A DNA stretch of 54,465 bases from Clostridia bacterium (lineage in GTDB: Bacteria; Bacillota; Clostridia; Christensenellales; Aristaeellaceae), in the NCBI GenBank assembly GCA_017547805.1, contig JAFYOR010000107.1, positions 1-54,465 on the forward strand, read 5' to 3'. Position numbers and translations under genes: made by a program. This document shows positions 44,040-52,061 of the stretch, one piece after another. Below the pieces are notes generated by a model, which worked only from the letters and a program-made list of their open reading frames with translations, did no database searches and was not told where the DNA came from. Every line of letters starts with the position of its first letter. Position 1 is the stretch's first letter.

Positions 44040-45062
44040 ATGAAAGCCCTGTTTATCGGCGGAACCGGCACCATCAGCATGGCCATCACCCGTTTGCTTA
44101 GTCAGCATCCCGACTGGGAGCTGACCCTCCTCAACCGCGGCACGCGGCAGACGGAGCTGCCCGAAGGCGTCAAAACCATCACCGCGGACATCAGCGACGA
44201 AGCCGCCGCCGCCAAGGCGCTTGCAGGAAAAACGTTTGACTGCGTGTGCGACTTCATCGCCTTTGAGCCCGCGCAGCTGGAGCGGGATTTCCGCCTCTTT
44301 GCCGGAAAGACGAAGCAGTTCATCTTCATCTCCTCCGCTTCCGCTTATCAAAAGCCGCTAAGCGATTATCTGATCACGGAAAGCACGCCGCTTTGCAATC
44401 CGCATTGGGCATACTCCCGCAAGAAGATCGCCTGCGAGGAATTCCTCCTGCGCATGTACCGGGAAAACGGCTTCCCCGTGACCATCGTCCGCCCCAGCCA
44501 CACCTATGACGAGCGCAGCCTGCCGTTGGCCGTCAAGGGCAGCAGAGGCGCGTGGCAGGTAATCAGACGCATGCAGGAAGGCAAGCGCGTGCTCATCCAC
44601 GGCGACGGTTCGTCCCTGTGGACGATCACGCACAACACCGACTTTGCCAAGGGCTTTGTCGGACTGATGGGCAATGTGCATGCCATCGGTCAGGCGTACC
44701 ACATCACCAGCGATGAGTCCGTCACATGGAATCAGATCTACGGCATCATCGCGGACGAGCTGGGCGTCCCGCTGAAGGTCTGCCATGTGCCGTCCGACTT
44801 CCTCGCCGCCGTGGGCAGTTATGACTTTGAGGGCAGCCTGCTGGGCGACAAGGCCGCGACCGTCGTCTTTGACAACAGCAAGATCAAGCGCGCCGTGCCG
44901 GGCTTTGCCTGCACCGTGCGCGCGGATCAGGGCCTGCGCCGGACGGTCCGCCATCTGCTCTCCACCCCCGCGCTGCAGCAGGAGGATCCGGAGTTTGACG
45001 CCTTCTGCGACCGCGTCACCGCCGCGCTTGACGCCGCGAAGCAGGCCGTTCTCCGCGGATAA
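44040..45062 (+). CDS. NAD-dependent epimerase/dehydratase family protein
   Basis: A 340-residue extended short-chain dehydrogenase-like protein. Rossmann motif FIGGTGTISMAI near the N terminus, LLNRG at the end of beta2, VCDFIAF and FIFISSASAY on later strands, then YSRKKIACEE containing the catalytic-type Tyr-x3-Lys, and VRPSHTYDE. This subgroup acts on sugar nucleotides or related sugars; substrate unknown. AAAGGAG ten bases before the ATG. It is 53 bases upstream of the SGNH hydrolase on the same strand and may be co-transcribed. Confidence 0.85.
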   Translation: MKALFIGGTGTISMAITRLLSQHPDWELTLLNRGTRQTELPEGVKTITADISDEAAAAKALAGKTFDCVCDFIAFEPAQLERDFRLFAGKTKQFIFISSASAYQKPLSDYLITESTPLCNPHWAYSRKKIACEEFLLRMYRENGFPVTIVRPSHTYDERSLPLAVKGSRGAWQVIRRMQEGKRVLIHGDGSSLWTITHNTDFAKGFVGLMGNVHAIGQAYHITSDESVTWNQIYGIIADELGVPLKVCHVPSDFLAAVGSYDFEGSLLGDKAATVVFDNSKIKRAVPGFACTVRADQGLRRTVRHLLSTPALQQEDPEFDAFCDRVTAALDAAKQAVLRG

Positions 45063-45115
45063 TGCGAACATCTCCGCATCAAGACGACAGAATCTGAATT
45101 CATGGAGGGATATTT

Positions 45116-45679
45116 ATGCGCATTCTCATGCTAGGCAACAGCTTCACCTATTTCAACGACCTGCCCGATATTCTCGCCGCGCTCACCGGCTGGGAGGTTG
45201 TCTCCCACACAAGGGGCGGCGCGTATCTTTCCGAGCACCTTGACCCCTCCTGTGAGCTGGGGCTTAAAACCCTGCCCGCGCTGCGGGATCAGCGCTTTGA
45301 CTATGTGGTCATGCAGGGCCAGAGCCAGGAGCCCTTCCGCTGCCGGGCACAGTTTCTTGACGCGGTGCGCGGCCTTTGTCCGCTGATCCGTGCATCTGGC
45401 GCGACGCCCGTCCTCTACGCCACATGGGCATACAAGGAAGGCTCTCAGCGCCTTGCCGACACCGGCCTTTCCTACGCCGAGATGCTTGCAAGGCTCACCG
45501 AGGGCTACGAGATCGCCGCGAAGGAAAACGACGCGCTTCTCGCGCCCGCGGGCAAGGCGTTCTGCGACGCCCGCAAGGTGCTCGACCTCTACGTCGAGGA
45601 TGATTATCATCCCAGCCAGACCGGCTCGCTGCTCGCGGCGATGACGATTGCCAATACCATCCGGACGCATCAGAAATAA
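45116..45679 (+). CDS. SGNH/GDSL-type hydrolase
   Basis: A 187-residue cytoplasmic hydrolase with SGNH blocks: block I MLGNSFTYFND with nucleophile Ser, an oxyanion-type Gln/Gly region VVMQGQSQEP, and block V EDDYHPSQTG with the Asp-x2-His pair. Possibly an esterase acting on acetylated sugars, fitting its neighbour epimerase, but the substrate is unknown. Ends in an exceptionally long hairpin. Confidence 0.85.
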   Translation: MRILMLGNSFTYFNDLPDILAALTGWEVVSHTRGGAYLSEHLDPSCELGLKTLPALRDQRFDYVVMQGQSQEPFRCRAQFLDAVRGLCPLIRASGATPVLYATWAYKEGSQRLADTGLSYAEMLARLTEGYEIAAKENDALLAPAGKAFCDARKVLDLYVEDDYHPSQTGSLLAAMTIANTIRTHQK

Positions 45680-45734
45680 CCTCACACAAAAATCCCCGCT
45701 TTCCGTCTTGGGAAAGCGGGGATTTTGTGTGAGG
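45680..45734 (+). terminator. very long terminator hairpin
   Basis: CCTCACACAAAAATCCCCGC-TTTCC pairs with GGAAAGCGGGGATTTTGTGT-GAGG around a five-base loop: 24 pairs with one bulged A. It directly follows the SGNH stop codon and can act on both strands. Confidence 0.85.
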
Positions 45735-45775
45735 TGTATTGTATATCCGTCTGAAATGGAGATGAGAGGAATACG

Positions 45776-45847
45776 CCGGGCTGCCGCCCGTACCTGTCCT
45801 AGGGACATCGTCCCTCGGACTCCCTTCTTCGCTTCGCGCAGTTTAAG
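45776..45847 (-). repeat. family B module after the ABC permease gene
   Basis: Sense orientation on the minus strand after the stop codon: GCGCGAAGCGAAGAAGGGAG, CGAGGGACGATGTCCCT(A)G hairpin, CGGGCGGCAGCCCG hairpin. Confidence 0.8.
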
Positions 45848-45859
45848 TGTAGATTGAGC

Positions 45860-47521
45860 TTAAACGATCTTCACCTTGCCCTTGGTCAGGCGGAAGACGA
45901 TCAGCAGCGACGCGACGGTCGTCACCGACAGGATCGTCGCCAGCGCGGCAGCGGTGCCGTCGCTCATGCGCACGACCTCCTGATAGATCGCAACCGCGAT
46001 GGTCGAGGTCTTGCCGGAGTAGAGCATGATGGAGCTGGAAAGCTCGTTGATGCAGGTGATCCAGCTGAGCACCGCGCCGGACATGACGCCCGGAAGCATC
46101 ATGCGTGCCGTCATCGTGAAGAAGGTCTTCATGGGCGAGACGCCAAGGTTAATGGACGCCTCCTCCACCGAGGGATCCATCTGATAGAGGAACGCGCTGC
46201 CCGAGCGCACGGTGTAGGGCAGCTTGCGCACGATGTAAGAGATGATCATGATCGCCGCCGTGCCCACGAGGATCAGCGGCTTGCGGTTGAAGGCGACGAT
46301 CAGGCCGATGCCCAGAACCGAGCCGGGGATGACGTACGGGAACATGATCAGCGTATCGATGACGCTGGCCGCCTTGCCCTTTTTGCGCACGAGCACATAG
46401 GAAATCAGGATGCCGAAGATCACGATGAACACAATCGCCGCCAGAGAGAACGCGTAGGTATTGAAGATGTTCTGTCCAAGGCGGGAGAGGATCGCGCGGT
46501 AGTTATTGAGATTGACGCCCTGCACCACGCCCGAGAAGCTGCGCTCCACAAACGACTGGCAAACGACGACGATCTGCGGCAGCAGCGCGAAGAACACGAT
46601 CACATACACCGGGAACGCCGCGGCAAACCGCTTAAAGCCGTGCAGCTTCGTCTCCTGCGGCGGACGCAGCGTGCTCATGGTGTAGTTCTTCTTGTCGATG
46701 ATCAGTTTCTGGATGGCGAGCATGACCATCGAGCAGGCGACGATGATCACCGACAGCGCAGACGCCATGAACGGGTCGGTCGCGCTCTCGGACATGTACT
46801 CGTTATACACCAGCACCGGCAGCACGGTGTATCCCTCGCCCAGCAGCATCGGCGTGCCGAAGTCCGCAAGGCAGGTCATGAACACCATGATGCAGCCAGC
46901 CAGAATCGACGGCAGCACGACCGGCAGCGTGATCGTTATGATGCGGCGCAGCTTGTTCATGCCAAGGTTCTCCGCCGCCTCCTCAAGGGATGCATCGATG
47001 GAGTTCATCGCGCCGGAGGTGTACAAATACACATATGGGAACAAATGCAGCGTAAAGACGAAGATGATGCCGTCACGCCCGTATATCGTGGGCGCGGTGA
47101 GTCCTATCGCGCCAAACGCCTTGGCCAGCAGGCCATTGCGGCCCAGCAGCAGAATCCACGAATACGCGCCGATAAACGGCGGGCTCATCAGCGAGAGGAT
47201 GATGAGCACATGCAGGAAGGTTTTGCCCGGCACGTTAAAGCGCGTCATCACGTAAGCGATAAACACGCCGATGATGCAGGAAAACAGCGTCGTGAACGAG
47301 CAGATAACCACCGAACGGATGAGCGTGCGGTAGTAATACTTCTTGGCGAAGAACCGCTCAAAGTTATACAGCGTCATGCCCTCCACCTTGCTGGAGAAGA
47401 CGCTCTTGGTCAGGATGGTATAAAACGGATACACAATGAACAGGCACAAAGCCACCAGCACGATGGCCTTGACAAAGAACCAGAAATCCAGCCGGATTTT
47501 CCGGCGGGGCGCTTTTGTCAC
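45860..47521 (-). CDS. Fbp-type ABC transporter permease (fused double domain)
   Basis: A 553-residue inner-membrane permease with about twelve membrane segments in two homologous halves, each with the EAA loop that contacts the ATPase: SLEEAAENLGMNKLRRIITI and SVEEASINLGVSPMKTFFTM. This fused layout is typical of FbpB/iron(III) and related (2-aminoethylphosphonate, thiamine) importers. The GTG start overlaps the stop of the ATPase gene by 4 bases (GTGA) and has AGGAGGTG eight bases upstream. Third gene of the importer operon. Confidence 0.92.
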   Translation of the reverse strand: MTKAPRRKIRLDFWFFVKAIVLVALCLFIVYPFYTILTKSVFSSKVEGMTLYNFERFFAKKYYYRTLIRSVVICSFTTLFSCIIGVFIAYVMTRFNVPGKTFLHVLIILSLMSPPFIGAYSWILLLGRNGLLAKAFGAIGLTAPTIYGRDGIIFVFTLHLFPYVYLYTSGAMNSIDASLEEAAENLGMNKLRRIITITLPVVLPSILAGCIMVFMTCLADFGTPMLLGEGYTVLPVLVYNEYMSESATDPFMASALSVIIVACSMVMLAIQKLIIDKKNYTMSTLRPPQETKLHGFKRFAAAFPVYVIVFFALLPQIVVVCQSFVERSFSGVVQGVNLNNYRAILSRLGQNIFNTYAFSLAAIVFIVIFGILISYVLVRKKGKAASVIDTLIMFPYVIPGSVLGIGLIVAFNRKPLILVGTAAIMIISYIVRKLPYTVRSGSAFLYQMDPSVEEASINLGVSPMKTFFTMTARMMLPGVMSGAVLSWITCINELSSSIMLYSGKTSTIAVAIYQEVVRMSDGTAAALATILSVTTVASLLIVFRLTKGKVKIV

Positions 47522-48591
47522 TTGGAGAGCACCTCCTCCGCATCATCATACAGGCTGATGCGCGCAGCGTCGAAGCTGATATGCACCTTCTCGCCCACCT
47601 CGTGCACGTCGGTCGTGTCCTTGGTGTATTCGTTGATGATGAGCATCTGTCCGTCGTCCAGCTCCACCTCGTACTCGATGAAGTCGCCAAGGAAGGTGGA
47701 GAAGAGCACCTTGCCCGGCATGCCCTTTTCCGAGAAGAACAGCTGCTCGGGACGGGCGGAGATCTTCGCCTTGCCGGTATATGTTCTGCGCACCGGGATG
47801 TCGATATCCAGCTCGCCCTTGATGGACACGCGCGCGCTGTCCGCCTCGCACTTGGTCACCTCGCAGTTGAGGAAGTTGCTCACGCCGATGAAGCCGGCGA
47901 CAAACGGATTTTCCGGCTTGGCGTAAATATCCGTGGGCGTGCCGATCTGCATCACCTTGCCAAGGTTCATGACGGCGATGCGGTCGGAGATCGCCAGCGC
48001 CTCCTCCTGGTCGTGGGTGACGTAAATGGTGGTGATGCCCAGCCTGCGCTGGAGCTTCTTGATGATGGAGCGCATCTGCACGCGCAGCTTGGCGTCAAGG
48101 TTGGAAAGCGGCTCGTCCATCAGCAGCACGCTCGGCTCGATGACGAACGCGCGCGCGAGGGCGACGCGCTGCTGCTGGCCGCCGGAAAGCTCGCTGGGCT
48201 TGCGCTTGGCCAGCGGCAGAATCTGCACCAGTTCCAGCGCTTCCTTCACGCGCTCGTCGATTTCGCTCTTCTTGACGCCGCGCGCCTTCAGGCCGTAGGC
48301 GACATTCTCCTCGACCGTCAGGTGCGGAAAGATCGCGTAGTTCTGGAAGACCATGCCGATGTCGCGCTTGTGCGCGGGCACATCGTTGATGCGCCTGTCG
48401 CCGAAGTAAAAATCACCGCCCTCAATGGAGTTAAAGCCGGCGATCATGCGCAGCAGCGTCGTCTTGCCGCAGCCGGACGGCCCCAGCAGGGTGAAAAACT
48501 CGCCCTCTTTGATGTGAAGGGACACGTCGCTCAGCGCGGTAAAATCGCCGTAGCGCTTGACGGCATTTTTGATGATGACTTCGTTGCTCAT
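47518..48591 (-). CDS. Fbp-type ABC transporter ATP-binding protein
   Basis: A 357-residue ATPase. Walker A GPSGCGKTTLLRMIAG, Q-loop VFQNYAIFPHLTV, signature LSGGQQQRVALARAF, Walker B VLLMDEPLSNLDA, H-loop YVTHDQEEA, then a C-terminal TOBE-type regulatory domain (SARPEQLFFSEKGM, FLGDFIEYEVELDDGQ). It belongs to the CUT1/FbpC/PotA-like group. The ATG (MSNEVIIK) has GAGG eight bases upstream. A 380-base gap with three repeats separates it from the binding-protein gene. Confidence 0.93.
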   Translation of the reverse strand: MSNEVIIKNAVKRYGDFTALSDVSLHIKEGEFFTLLGPSGCGKTTLLRMIAGFNSIEGGDFYFGDRRINDVPAHKRDIGMVFQNYAIFPHLTVEENVAYGLKARGVKKSEIDERVKEALELVQILPLAKRKPSELSGGQQQRVALARAFVIEPSVLLMDEPLSNLDAKLRVQMRSIIKKLQRRLGITTIYVTHDQEEALAISDRIAVMNLGKVMQIGTPTDIYAKPENPFVAGFIGVSNFLNCEVTKCEADSARVSIKGELDIDIPVRRTYTGKAKISARPEQLFFSEKGMPGKVLFSTFLGDFIEYEVELDDGQMLIINEYTKDTTDVHEVGEKVHISFDAARISLYDDAEEVLSK

Positions 48592-48726
48592 AAGTGATTT
48601 CCTCTCTCCATTCGGGCGGCATCGCCCGCTTCTGAAAAAGGGGGACACCGAGTGTCCCACGACACTGGGCGTCCCCCGGTCAGTTGTTGTTTATGCCGTT
48701 CTTTCGGCATTGTGCGAAAAGGCTCA

Positions 48727-48970
48727 GGCCTCGATCGCTATAGCTGTGTAACCCACAGGTATGCGTCGGATGTGCCTGCAGCGCAGCCGTTCAGCTGATT
48801 CATCCGCCAGTTCTCGGCCTCGTCCGCTATAGCTGTGTAACCCACAGATATACGTCGGATGTGCCTGCAGCGCAGCTGCCTGCTCACCGGTATCGCGCAA
48901 AGCCTACGGCCTCGTCCGCTATAGCTGTGTAACCCACAGATATGCGTCGGATGTGCCTGCAGCGCAGCTG
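48727..48970 (-). repeat. three direct repeats of ~62 bp within the importer operon
   Basis: Copies at 48727-48788, 48816-48878 and 48908-48970, separated by unrelated 27-29 bp spacers. Each contains TCCGCTATAGCTGTGTAACC and CACAGATATGCGTCGGATGTG plus GCCTGCAGCGCAGC, including the hairpin CTGTG-TAACC-CACAG. The last copy ends one base before the stop codon of the binding-protein gene. The remaining gap to the ATPase gene holds no gene. Confidence 0.92.
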
Positions 48971-48971
48971 C

Positions 48972-49961
48972 TTATTCTTCGGCTTCGATGGTCAGGTCGT
49001 TCCACTTTTCAACGATCTCAGCCTTCTTGGTGGCGGCATACGCGAAATCGTAGTTGCCAAGGTCGAGGGTCTCAAGACCGACGAGGCCTTCCGGCACGAG
49101 GTCGGCGCGGACCGGGCGACGGGCCCAATCCTTGTTCTGGGCGGTCTGGCACTCAAGGCCGGTCACGAAGTCGATGAACAGCTTGGCGTTCTCTTCGTTC
49201 GGGCAGTTCTTGACGAGCGCGACGCCATCCGGCACAGCGGAGTTCTTCGCCGGGTAGACATAGCCGATATCCGGGTTGTCATTGTAGAGCACCGCGGACT
49301 TTTCGATGGTCACGCCGATGGCGTATTCACCGGAAGCAACCAGCTTATGGCAGTTGCCGGAGGAGGACTGCACCTTGCCGTCCAGGTTCTTGATGAAGTT
49401 GAAGACCAGCTCCCAGCCTTCGTCGATGGTCGGCTTGGAGAAGAGCATGGTGCACAGCTGGGTGTAGGCAGAACCGGACTTCGCCGGGGAGGCGTAGGCG
49501 ATCTTGCCCTTCAGGTTCTCGTTGCACAGGTCGTCCCAGGTCTTGGGCACGTCTTCCTCAGCGATGAGGTTCTTGTTGTAGATGATGACCATCGGCAGCG
49601 GAGATTCGCCGATCCACATATCGGCAGCATCCTTGTACGCATCGCCGATGACGGCGTCGTTCGCGCAGACGTACGGCGCGAAGTAATCGACATAGCCCGC
49701 GAGGGTATCCGCGCCGCCGCCCCAGAGGACGTCGCCCTGCGGATTAGCCGCCTCAGCAACGATGCGCTGGCACAGCTCGCCCGTGCCGGCAGCGATCACC
49801 TGCACGTCGATATCCGGATACGCAGCCTGGAACATCGCAACGCCCGCGTTGAGCGGATCGGCGTCATGCGGAGAATACACGACGAGGCTGCCGCCGGCCA
49901 GCGCGGCGGTCGCGCTCATCACCAGCATCACAGCGAGGACGAGAGCAAAAAGCTTCTTCAT
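48972..49961 (-). CDS. Fbp-type extracellular solute-binding protein
   Basis: A 329-residue exported binding protein of the iron/polyamine-type cluster (SBP_bac_6/FbpA-like): SLVVYSPHDADPLNAGVAMF, DVLWGGGADTL, PMVIIYNKNLI, GKIAYASPAKSGSAYTQL. The signal peptide MKKLFALVLAVMLVMSATAA ends ALAGG and has no lipobox Cys, unusual for a monoderm binding protein. Ligand not determined; iron(III) is one option. ATG with AGGAGG eight bases upstream; promoter at 50029. First gene of the importer operon, followed by the three 62 bp repeats. Confidence 0.9.
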   Translation of the reverse strand: MKKLFALVLAVMLVMSATAALAGGSLVVYSPHDADPLNAGVAMFQAAYPDIDVQVIAAGTGELCQRIVAEAANPQGDVLWGGGADTLAGYVDYFAPYVCANDAVIGDAYKDAADMWIGESPLPMVIIYNKNLIAEEDVPKTWDDLCNENLKGKIAYASPAKSGSAYTQLCTMLFSKPTIDEGWELVFNFIKNLDGKVQSSSGNCHKLVASGEYAIGVTIEKSAVLYNDNPDIGYVYPAKNSAVPDGVALVKNCPNEENAKLFIDFVTGLECQTAQNKDWARRPVRADLVPEGLVGLETLDLGNYDFAYAATKKAEIVEKWNDLTIEAEE

Positions 49962-50028
49962 AGAGATTTCCTCCTTATATTCTGAACGCCGTTTCATTTC
50001 GTTACGAAAGGCGTCCTGTGTTAAGTTC

Positions 50029-50058
50029 ATTTTATTACGCTTTCGCCAAACCTGTCAA
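50029..50058 (-). promoter_or_regulatory. promoter of the ABC importer operon
   Basis: Minus-strand TTGACA, 18 bases, TAAAAT, about 70 bases upstream of the binding-protein start. Confidence 0.75.
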
Positions 50059-50119
50059 GCATTTCCTATGCATTCCGGTCACAATTTGTCAACACGGCTT
50101 CCAAACCGGATTTTACCTG

Positions 50120-50146
50120 TTGTTTTGAGCGTTTTCATGCTATAAT
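50120..50146 (+). promoter_or_regulatory. putative promoter of the secreted-protein gene
   Basis: Perfect TATAAT at 50141 with TTGTTT 15 bases upstream; the spacing is short, so the -35 is doubtful. Confidence 0.45.
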
Positions 50147-50185
50147 AATGCAGATACCAATCTCTGACAATGGAGTGATTTAACC

Positions 50186-50692
50186 ATGAAAATCCGTTTG
50201 ACCGCGCTCGTTTGCGCATGCCTGCTTGTGCTCGCTGCGCCGGCGCTTGCCGCCAAGTCCCCCACGTGCGAAACCCTCGGCGCACAGAAGGCTGCGGAGC
50301 ATCTTTCCACGCACCTCTACGCCTACACCTGCGACTGGGACGGCGTATCTGCCGTTCCCTGCGTCGATGAAGCCTGCGCCGAATACGGCCATCTGCACTG
50401 CTATGGCACGCAGGTCTCCCTGCGCGTCACCCCCGAGAGGAGCAAGGGCAGCGTTGTGTACTATTCCGACCGCCGCAGTGACAAGGTCGGCCCGGAAACC
50501 CAGTTCCAGCTCATCGACGTTGTCCAGTGGCGCGGCAAGTACTACGCCGCCGTCCGCGTTCTTGAAAACTATCAGCCGATTGGCACCGGCTACGTCAGCA
50601 CCGACTACATCGGCTGCGACTGCGAAAGCTACGAAACCTTTGAAGCCGTTCCGGAATACGACAACCGCTTTGATCCTTTCACCGAGCAGTAA
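50186..50692 (+). CDS. secreted Cys-containing protein of unknown function
   Basis: A 168-residue exported protein. Signal peptide MKIRLTALVCACLLVLAAPA ends ALAA. The mature part has six or so Cys (SPTCETL, YTCDWDG, VPCVDEACAEYGHLHCYG, IGCDCESYE) that may form disulfides, and a C-terminal beta-rich stretch (GKYYAAVRVLENYQPIGTGY) that looks SH3-like. I do not recognise the family. TGGAG eight bases before the ATG. Its stop is 23 bases from the next gene, so an operon with the SGNH hydrolase is likely. Confidence 0.75.
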   Translation: MKIRLTALVCACLLVLAAPALAAKSPTCETLGAQKAAEHLSTHLYAYTCDWDGVSAVPCVDEACAEYGHLHCYGTQVSLRVTPERSKGSVVYYSDRRSDKVGPETQFQLIDVVQWRGKYYAAVRVLENYQPIGTGYVSTDYIGCDCESYETFEAVPEYDNRFDPFTEQ

Positions 50693-50715
50693 TCATGCAT
50701 CATGAGGTGAGCACC

Positions 50716-51783
50716 ATGAAGCGCCTTGAAGACATCGACGTCAACTTCCGCCTGTCCGGCGATATCCCCGCGGATACCGCGTTTTACAGCGCATATGACG
50801 CGCCGTTTACCATCGCCGGCATCGCGCCCAACGCGCCCGGCGTGCTCTGCCGCCTTCCGGTTTCTTTCCTGCCCGAATGCAACGACGGTGTGCAGCAGCT
50901 TGCGTGGCATCTGGCGGGCGCGGTCGTCCGCTTTTCCACGGATTCGCCGTACATTGCAGTCGCCCATCATCTCACGACCAAGGCTGTCATGCCGCATTTC
51001 ACCGCCTGCGGACAGAGCGGCATGGAGCTCTTCGAGGAAACGGACGATGGCAGCCGCCATGTGAAGAATTTCATCCCGAAGCTTGATAACGGCTGCGGCA
51101 CGCTCCTTGAGCAGAGCGCTTATGCGCCGCTGCCCGGCGGCATGCGCCACTATGCGCTGTATCTGCCGCTGTATAACGGCGTGACCGGGCTGTCCCTCGG
51201 CTTTGCGCCGGACGCCGCCGTGCTTCCCGGAAGAACGCCGTCAATCGAAAAGCCCATCGTGTTCTACGGCTCTTCCATCACGCAGGGCGGCTGCGCGACC
51301 AAGTGCGGCTCGTGCTACACGAGCATCGTCGCCCGCCGGCTCGACGCCGCGCAGATCAACCTCGGCTTCTCCGGCAGCGGACGCGGCGAAAAGAACATGG
51401 CGGAGTATATCGCATCGCTCGACATGAGCGCATTCATCATGGACTACGACCACAACGCGTGGGATCCGCCCCACCTTGAAAAGACGCACGAAGTCTTCTT
51501 TAAGACCATCCGTCAGGCGCATCCCGATCTGCCGATCCTCATCATCTCCCGTCCGGACTACGACCGCGATCCGGAGCTGGCGAAGGCGTGCTTTGCCATC
51601 ATCAAGCGAACGTATGAAAACGCAATTGCAGACGGCGATAAGCACGTCCGCCTGATTAACGGACGCACGCTCTTTGGCGATACCGACCGCGAGCTTTGCA
51701 CCGTAGACGGCAGCCATCCCAACGATCTGGGCTTTCTGCGGATGGCGGATGTCGTAACAAAGCAGCTGAAAGAGATGCTTTAA
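50716..51783 (+). CDS. two-domain SGNH hydrolase
   Basis: A 355-residue protein. The N-terminal ~170 residues are a beta-rich accessory domain (IPADTAFYSAYDAPFTIAGI, AVVRFSTDSPYIAVAHHL), the C-terminal part a SGNH hydrolase: block I IVFYGSSITQGGCATKCG with nucleophile Ser, block II LGFSGSGRGEKNM, block III DYDHNAW with the Asn, and block V DGSHPNDLGF with Asp-x2-His. This is the layout of bacterial carbohydrate esterases. No signal peptide, so intracellular. I chose the ATG six bases after GAGGTG. Confidence 0.88.
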   Translation: MKRLEDIDVNFRLSGDIPADTAFYSAYDAPFTIAGIAPNAPGVLCRLPVSFLPECNDGVQQLAWHLAGAVVRFSTDSPYIAVAHHLTTKAVMPHFTACGQSGMELFEETDDGSRHVKNFIPKLDNGCGTLLEQSAYAPLPGGMRHYALYLPLYNGVTGLSLGFAPDAAVLPGRTPSIEKPIVFYGSSITQGGCATKCGSCYTSIVARRLDAAQINLGFSGSGRGEKNMAEYIASLDMSAFIMDYDHNAWDPPHLEKTHEVFFKTIRQAHPDLPILIISRPDYDRDPELAKACFAIIKRTYENAIADGDKHVRLINGRTLFGDTDRELCTVDGSHPNDLGFLRMADVVTKQLKEML

Positions 51784-51827
51784 AAAAAACGCTCCGGCGA
51801 AAGCATTATCGGCCTGCAGGTAAAGAC

Positions 51828-51880
51828 CTCATCCGTCTCGCCTTCGGCGATCCACCTTCCCCAAAGGGGAAGGTTTTTAT
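51828..51880 (+). terminator. family C module acting as terminator of the SGNH gene
   Basis: CCTCATCCGTC block and CTCGCCTTCGGCGA hairpin followed by ACCTTCCCC-AAA-GGGGAAGGT and TTTTTATTT. It is the same module as at 12055-12189, here with a proper T tract 70 bases after the stop codon. Confidence 0.8.
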
Positions 51881-51928
51881 TTGCTGCTTTATGCTGCCTT
51901 GTACAGTCTCCACATATCGCCGGGGCGC

Positions 51929-51962
51929 AAAAAAAGGAGTCTTCCTTTCGGAAGACTCCTTT
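51929..51962 (-). terminator. terminator of the hydrogenase operon
   Basis: Perfect 13-base stem AAAGGAGTCTTCC with GGAAGACTCCTTT around four bases; on the minus strand the T run continues for seven bases. It is about 100 bases after the hydrogenase stop codon. Confidence 0.9.
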
Positions 51963-52061
51963 GTTCTTTGCTTATTCCCGCCCCGGCAAGAAACCGGAGA
52001 CCCTCCGTCGACGGTTTCGCTTAAAACCGCCGCGAAGCGATGCGGGCATGGGCACTGCCCA

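Noticed and set aside
45854-47926. Long antisense frame over the ABC permease
   Set aside because: His/Arg-rich shadow of a clear permease; no start signals.
48727-48970. CRISPR-like array
   Set aside because: Three repeats of ~62 bp are longer than CRISPR repeats, there are only two spacers, no cas genes, and the repeats abut a stop codon within an operon.
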